Below, in pieces: positions 5,992 through 8,416 of a DNA stretch of 8,416 nucleotides. Numbering within the stretch: position 1 is the first letter of the stretch; each line of letters begins with the position of its first letter. The notes beneath the pieces were generated by a model that worked only from the letters and a program-made list of their open reading frames with translations, made no database searches and was not told the origin of the DNA. A program made the position numbers and the translations under genes. The DNA comes from Verrucomicrobiota bacterium (GTDB lineage Bacteria > Verrucomicrobiota > Verrucomicrobiia > Limisphaerales > UBA1096), in NCBI GenBank assembly GCA_003972865.1, contig QOAX01000213.1:1-8416 (forward strand), given 5' to 3'.

Positions 5992-6605
5992 TCGCCCTGC
6001 TGGATTACGGCGCCGGGAACCTGCGCAGTGTGGAGAAGGCGCTGCGTTACGTCGGTGGCGACGTGCGCCTGGTGCAGTCGTCCGACGGCATGAAGGACGC
6101 CTCGGCTGTCGTGCTGCCCGGCGTCGGCGCGTTCGACGACTGCGTCAACGCCATGCAGCGGCAGGAACTGCTTGAGGCGTCGCGGGAATTCATCAACACC
6201 GGCCGGCCATTCCTCGGCATCTGCGTTGGCTATCAGGCGATGTTCGAGCGGAGCGAAGAGTTCGACAGTCGCGCCGCCGGCTTGGGGCTTTTCAAAGGCA
6301 GCGTGGTGCGCTTCCCGGATGGCCAAGGGCTAAAGATTCCGCAGATTGGCTGGAATCAAATCGAAATCGTCCAGCCGGAGTGCCCGATTTTTCAGGGCGT
6401 CGAAAATGGCAGCCACGTTTACTTCGTGCACAGCTATTATCCGCAGCCGGAGGACGACTCGATCGCCGCCTGCCGCACGACTTACGGCGTGGATTTCGCC
6501 TCGGCCGTTTGGCGGGACAACATCTTCGCAACGCAGTTTCACCCCGAAAAAAGCCAGAAAGTCGGCCTGAAGATTCTCGAAAATTTCGTCAAATTGGCGG
6601 GATGA
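5988..6605 (+). CDS. hisH: Imidazole glycerol phosphate synthase glutaminase subunit HisH
   Basis: A 205-residue class I glutamine amidotransferase. HisH hydrolyses glutamine and passes ammonia to HisF, which makes imidazole glycerol phosphate and AICAR in histidine synthesis. The N-terminus 'IALLDYGAGNLRSVEKAL' is typical of HisH. The oxyanion strand is 'LPGVGAFDDC' (43-52), the nucleophile is Cys79 in 'GICVGYQ' and the other triad members are His185 and Glu187 in 'FHPEKSQ'. 'IPQIGWNQI' and 'YFVHSYY' also fit. Most HisH proteins have Leu-Gly-Met after the Cys where this one has Val-Gly-Tyr, a small variation. The ATG at 5988 overlaps the stop of the CmcI-family gene; an in-frame start at 5934 would add 18 unlikely residues. 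No hisF or other his gene is adjacent. It could instead be a HisH2-type subunit for sugar amidination, given the glycan-type neighbours, but canonical HisH is the safer reading. Confidence 0.93.
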   Translation: MIALLDYGAGNLRSVEKALRYVGGDVRLVQSSDGMKDASAVVLPGVGAFDDCVNAMQRQELLEASREFINTGRPFLGICVGYQAMFERSEEFDSRAAGLGLFKGSVVRFPDGQGLKIPQIGWNQIEIVQPECPIFQGVENGSHVYFVHSYYPQPEDDSIAACRTTYGVDFASAVWRDNIFATQFHPEKSQKVGLKILENFVKLAG

Positions 6606-6606
6606 G

Positions 6607-6624
6607 CCAAGCGCTTGGCCAAGT
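6607..6624. repeat. Iterated palindrome copy with an extra half-site (intergenic)
   Basis: CCAAGCGCTTGG (6607-6618) and CTTGGCCAAG (6614-6623) are overlapping perfect palindromes, the same arrangement as at 2617-2634 inside the CotH gene. It begins just after the hisH stop codon. Confidence 0.7.
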
Positions 6625-6636
6625 GGAAAAGGATAT

Positions 6637-6650
6637 GGCTTGTGCAAGCC
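6637..6650. repeat. Iterated palindrome with altered centre (intergenic)
   Basis: GGCTTG and CAAGCC arms flank TG in place of the usual GC centre. The six-base arms are perfectly complementary, matching those of the 2502-2517 copy. Confidence 0.5.
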
Positions 6651-6671
6651 GGCGGAGTTGGTAGCATTTCT

Positions 6672-6689
6672 GTCGCTTGGCCAAGCGAC
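6672..6689. repeat. Iterated palindrome copy, 18-base perfect palindrome (intergenic)
   Basis: GTCGCTTGGCCAAGCGAC is the longest perfect copy in the window and contains the exact 14-base consensus. It lies 44 bases before the sodA start codon. Confidence 0.75.
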
Positions 6690-6733
6690 CATTGGGCCGG
6701 CGAGACTGTAAAACTTTAAAACACAAAAACATC

Positions 6734-7348
6734 ATGGCACACACACTTCCCGATCTTCCGTACGCGCACGATGCGCTCGAGCCGCACATCGACGCGCAGA
6801 CCATGGAAATCCACCATGGCAAGCACCACAACACCTACGTGACCAAGCTCAACGAGGCCATCGCCGGCAACGCCGAACTGGAGGCCAAGTCGGTCGAGGA
6901 ACTGGTGAGCAATCTCGACGCCGTGCCGGAGGGCATTCGCGGCGCGGTGCGCAACCACGGCGGTGGTCATGCGAACCACTCGTTGTTCTGGACCGTGCTA
7001 GGGCCAAACGGCGGCGGTGAGCCGGGCGGCGCGTTGGCCGAGGCGATCGATGAGGAGCTTGGCGGTTTCGCCGAGTTCCAGCCCAAGTTCGAGGCCGCGG
7101 GCGCGACGCGCTTTGGCAGCGGCTGGGCCTGGCTGTGCGTGAAGGAGGACGGCGGCCTGTGCGTTTGCAGCACGCCCAATCAGGACACGCCGCTGATGGA
7201 GGGCCGCACGCCAATCCTCGGCTGCGACGTGTGGGAGCACGCCTACTACCTCAAATACCAGAACCGCCGCCCGGATTATCTCAAGGCGTTTTGGAACGTC
7301 GTCAACTGGGACGCGGTGGCGGCCAACTACGACGCGGCCAAGGGCTGA
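6734..7348 (+). CDS. sodA: Superoxide dismutase, Mn-type of the Fe/Mn family
   Basis: A 204-residue superoxide dismutase, the usual family length, converting superoxide to oxygen and hydrogen peroxide. Metal ligands are His27 in 'MEIHHGKHH', His82 in 'GGGHANHSLFW', Asp165 and His169 in 'DVWEHAYYLKYQNRR'. Manganese preference is suggested by 'GGGHANHSLFW' and by Gln150 in 'NQDTPL', the position that carries the active-site Gln in Mn enzymes; cambialistic use of iron cannot be excluded. There is no signal peptide, so it acts in the cytoplasm. The ATG at 6734 matches the family N-terminus ('AHTLPDLPYAHDALEPHID'); the upstream in-frame extension to 6677 runs through the palindrome and A-rich leader and is not expected to be coding. 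It is probably transcribed from its own promoter in the 128-base gap and ends 22 bases before a strong terminator. Confidence 0.96.
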   Translation: MAHTLPDLPYAHDALEPHIDAQTMEIHHGKHHNTYVTKLNEAIAGNAELEAKSVEELVSNLDAVPEGIRGAVRNHGGGHANHSLFWTVLGPNGGGEPGGALAEAIDEELGGFAEFQPKFEAAGATRFGSGWAWLCVKEDGGLCVCSTPNQDTPLMEGRTPILGCDVWEHAYYLKYQNRRPDYLKAFWNVVNWDAVAANYDAAKG

Positions 7349-7370
7349 CATCTTTCGCGGCCAACCGTAG

Positions 7371-7402
7371 AAAAAAGGCGCACGTATCGTGCGCCTTTTT
7401 TT
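7371..7402. terminator. Bidirectional intrinsic terminator
   Basis: GGCGCACG (7377-7384), loop TAT, and CGTGCGCC (7388-7395) form an 8-base-pair GC-rich stem. It is flanked by six A on the left and seven T on the right, so it can end transcription from both the sodA side and the convergent pseudopilin-like gene. Confidence 0.9.
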
Positions 7403-7421
7403 GTTTGGAGAGGCGTTGGAT

Positions 7422-8240
7422 TTAAGGACGGAGCAGGCCGACGATGGTGCGGAACTTCACCGGGTTGTCGCCGGGATTTTGTTTGCCGACGTGATGCGCG
7501 CCCCGATCCCACAGGTTGGGGTTGAACGCCGCCTTGGTGTTGCTGAAGGAGACATGCGTGTCTCCCCAGAGGGCGTTGATGCCGGTCGGGTTGTTGTTGC
7601 TGGTGTGCGGCCGGGTGGCCTCGGTGTAAATCAAGTCGGTGACGATGGTGCTCTCGGAGGAGAATTGGACCGACTTGGTGGCCACCAGCCGCCATTGGGC
7701 CTCCATGTCGTTTTTTGGGTTGGGCCGGGCGAGTTGGCCGGACTGCGGATAGTACATGTAATTGCCCCGCACACGGCCCCGGTAGCACATGGGCCAGGGC
7801 ACCTTGGGGCTTTGGTAGTTTTTTAGTTCCTGCTTGATGGGCAGCGTATCAGCATGTCGCAGGCCGGGGTCGTAATAAGATTCGCCCGAGGTGATTAGCC
7901 CCACCGCATAGAGAAAGCCCAGGTTCATGGGGTATTGTGTGTTCGCCCGTTGGCCATCGGAGCCGCCGAACATGAGGTAACTCATCCACGGTTCGGAGGC
8001 GACATTCTTTTCCGGGTTGAACATTGTGGGGGGGGAGTGGTCATCGTAATCACCTGAATAAGCCACCAGCGCCAGTCCGATTTGCCGCAGGTTGTTGGTG
8101 CAACTGGTGCGCTGCGCCTTGTTTTTTGCCTGACTGAGAGCCGGGAGCAGCAATCCGGCAAGGATGGCAATAATCGCGATCACCACCAACAACTCAATCA
8201 GGGTGAATGCCTCCTTCTTTGGAGTGAGTCTGGTTTTCAT
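7422..8240 (-). CDS. Prepilin-type N-terminal cleavage/methylation domain protein
   Basis: A 272-residue pseudopilin-like protein. A basic leader, 'MKTRLTPKKEA', is followed by 'FTLIELLVVIAIIAILAGLLLPAL' (12-35), the hydrophobic helix cut by prepilin peptidase and N-methylated on Phe. Glu16 is the conserved +5 Glu. The residue before the cut is Ala rather than the commoner Gly. After the helix comes 'AKNKAQRTSCTNNLRQIGLALVAYSGDYDD' (38-67), typical of the large DUF1559-like families of Verrucomicrobiota and Planctomycetota. 'NALWGDTHVSF' near the C-terminus resembles their H-X9-DG region. The protein should sit in the inner membrane with its domain outside; its task, often presumed to be a type II-secretion-like assembly, is unknown. 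The ATG at 8240 was preferred over a TTG at 8255 because it gives the usual short leader. It converges with sodA across the shared terminator. Confidence 0.9.
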   Translation of the reverse strand: MKTRLTPKKEAFTLIELLVVIAIIAILAGLLLPALSQAKNKAQRTSCTNNLRQIGLALVAYSGDYDDHSPPTMFNPEKNVASEPWMSYLMFGGSDGQRANTQYPMNLGFLYAVGLITSGESYYDPGLRHADTLPIKQELKNYQSPKVPWPMCYRGRVRGNYMYYPQSGQLARPNPKNDMEAQWRLVATKSVQFSSESTIVTDLIYTEATRPHTSNNNPTGINALWGDTHVSFSNTKAAFNPNLWDRGAHHVGKQNPGDNPVKFRTIVGLLRP

Positions 8241-8416
8241 CGGAAACGAAATCAACGCCTCGCAGCTTTAGCCAGTCAATACTATTTACAATAAATCAGC
8301 GTGTGCTTGCCCAAGCGCTGGGTGTTACAAAACACGCCTTGGCCATGATCAACGTCGGCAGTTGAATGAGAGTGAAAGCTTATGTTTGTTTCAAAGGAAT
8401 GGCAACTCCGGCTTGG
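8241..8416. promoter_or_regulatory. Upstream region of the pseudopilin-like gene, right window edge
   Basis: This stretch is AT-richer than its neighbours and should hold the promoter of the minus-strand gene at 7422-8240. On the minus strand a TTGACT-like element (8269-8274) is visible, but no matching -10 box at proper spacing was found. A palindrome variant lies at 8305-8316, and the window ends in GCTTGG (8411-8416), possibly the left half of another copy. Short plus-strand frames from ATG at 8366 and 8382 run off the end; neither is long enough to judge. Confidence 0.35.
8305..8316. repeat. Iterated palindrome with altered centre (intergenic)
   Basis: GCTTGCCCAAGC differs from the 12-base palindrome by one central base and keeps both five-base arms. 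With the following GCGCTGGG it forms, on the minus strand, a variant of the three-half-site unit at 2617-2634 and 6607-6624. Confidence 0.5.

Larger units (their letters stand above)
6606..6733 (+). promoter_or_regulatory. hisH-sodA intergenic region with three palindrome copies
   Basis: These 128 bases hold three related inverted repeats, centred near 6618, 6643 and 6680. The 40 bases before the sodA ATG end in an A-rich stretch (6709-6730) that is a plausible leader or promoter-proximal segment; no reliable -35/-10 pair was assigned. There is no hairpin plus T-run after hisH, so read-through into sodA is possible. Confidence 0.4.

Noticed and set aside
2502..6689. CRISPR array or REP/BIME cluster for the palindromes
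   Set aside because: Spacing is irregular, copies sit inside coding frames, and there are no constant-length spacers or longer REP-type stems.
8366..8416. Start of a plus-strand gene at the right edge
   Set aside because: Two ATG frames (8366 and 8382) run off the end with only 17 and 11 codons; there is no homology or ribosome-binding site to choose between them.

Overview
The window is about 8.4 kb of GC-rich bacterial chromosome that most resembles Verrucomicrobiota, possibly a Pedosphaera/Limisphaerales-type lineage. Three things point there. One is a pseudopilin-like protein with a FTLIELLVV leader followed by a long soluble domain. Another is a large secreted-type CotH plus lamin-tail protein ending in an 'RFFRL' tail domain. 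The third is that most starts lack a clear Shine-Dalgarno sequence. The assignment is inference from family style; no rRNA or other phylogenetic marker is present.

Layout, left to right. (1) Positions 1-2748 (+) hold the 3' part of a CotH-kinase/lamin-tail gene whose 5' end lies outside the window. (2) A minus-strand cluster converges on it with a 14-base gap: an FkbM-family methyltransferase (4297-5205), a PfkB-family sugar kinase (3407-4300, ATGA overlap with the methyltransferase) and an unusual ClpP-family peptidase (2763-3335). (3) From a 105-base divergent intergenic region a plus-strand pair departs: a cephalosporin-hydroxylase (CmcI)-family protein (5311-5991), overlapping by ATGA with hisH (5988-6605). 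(4) After a 128-base repeat-bearing intergenic region comes a Mn-type superoxide dismutase (6734-7348). (5) A bidirectional terminator (7371-7402) separates it from a convergent gene for a prepilin-type N-terminal domain protein (7422-8240). The last 176 bases are the upstream region of that gene.

The genes form small independent units rather than one pathway. The FkbM methyltransferase, sugar kinase and CmcI-family protein suggest glycan or secondary-metabolite tailoring. HisH makes ammonia from glutamine for histidine synthesis or, less often, sugar amidination. SodA and ClpP are housekeeping or stress functions. CotH and the pseudopilin are envelope or exported proteins.

The most striking signal is not a gene. 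It is a short perfect palindrome, consensus CGCTTGGCCAAGCG, occurring again and again in coding and non-coding DNA. Seven exact copies of its 10-base core lie in the window, with several near copies, some keeping symmetry through paired changes. It looks like a genome-wide iterated palindrome, comparable in kind to HIP1 of cyanobacteria. The second point of interest is a ClpP whose catalytic Asp position is Asn. No mobile element, CRISPR array, tRNA or rRNA was seen.
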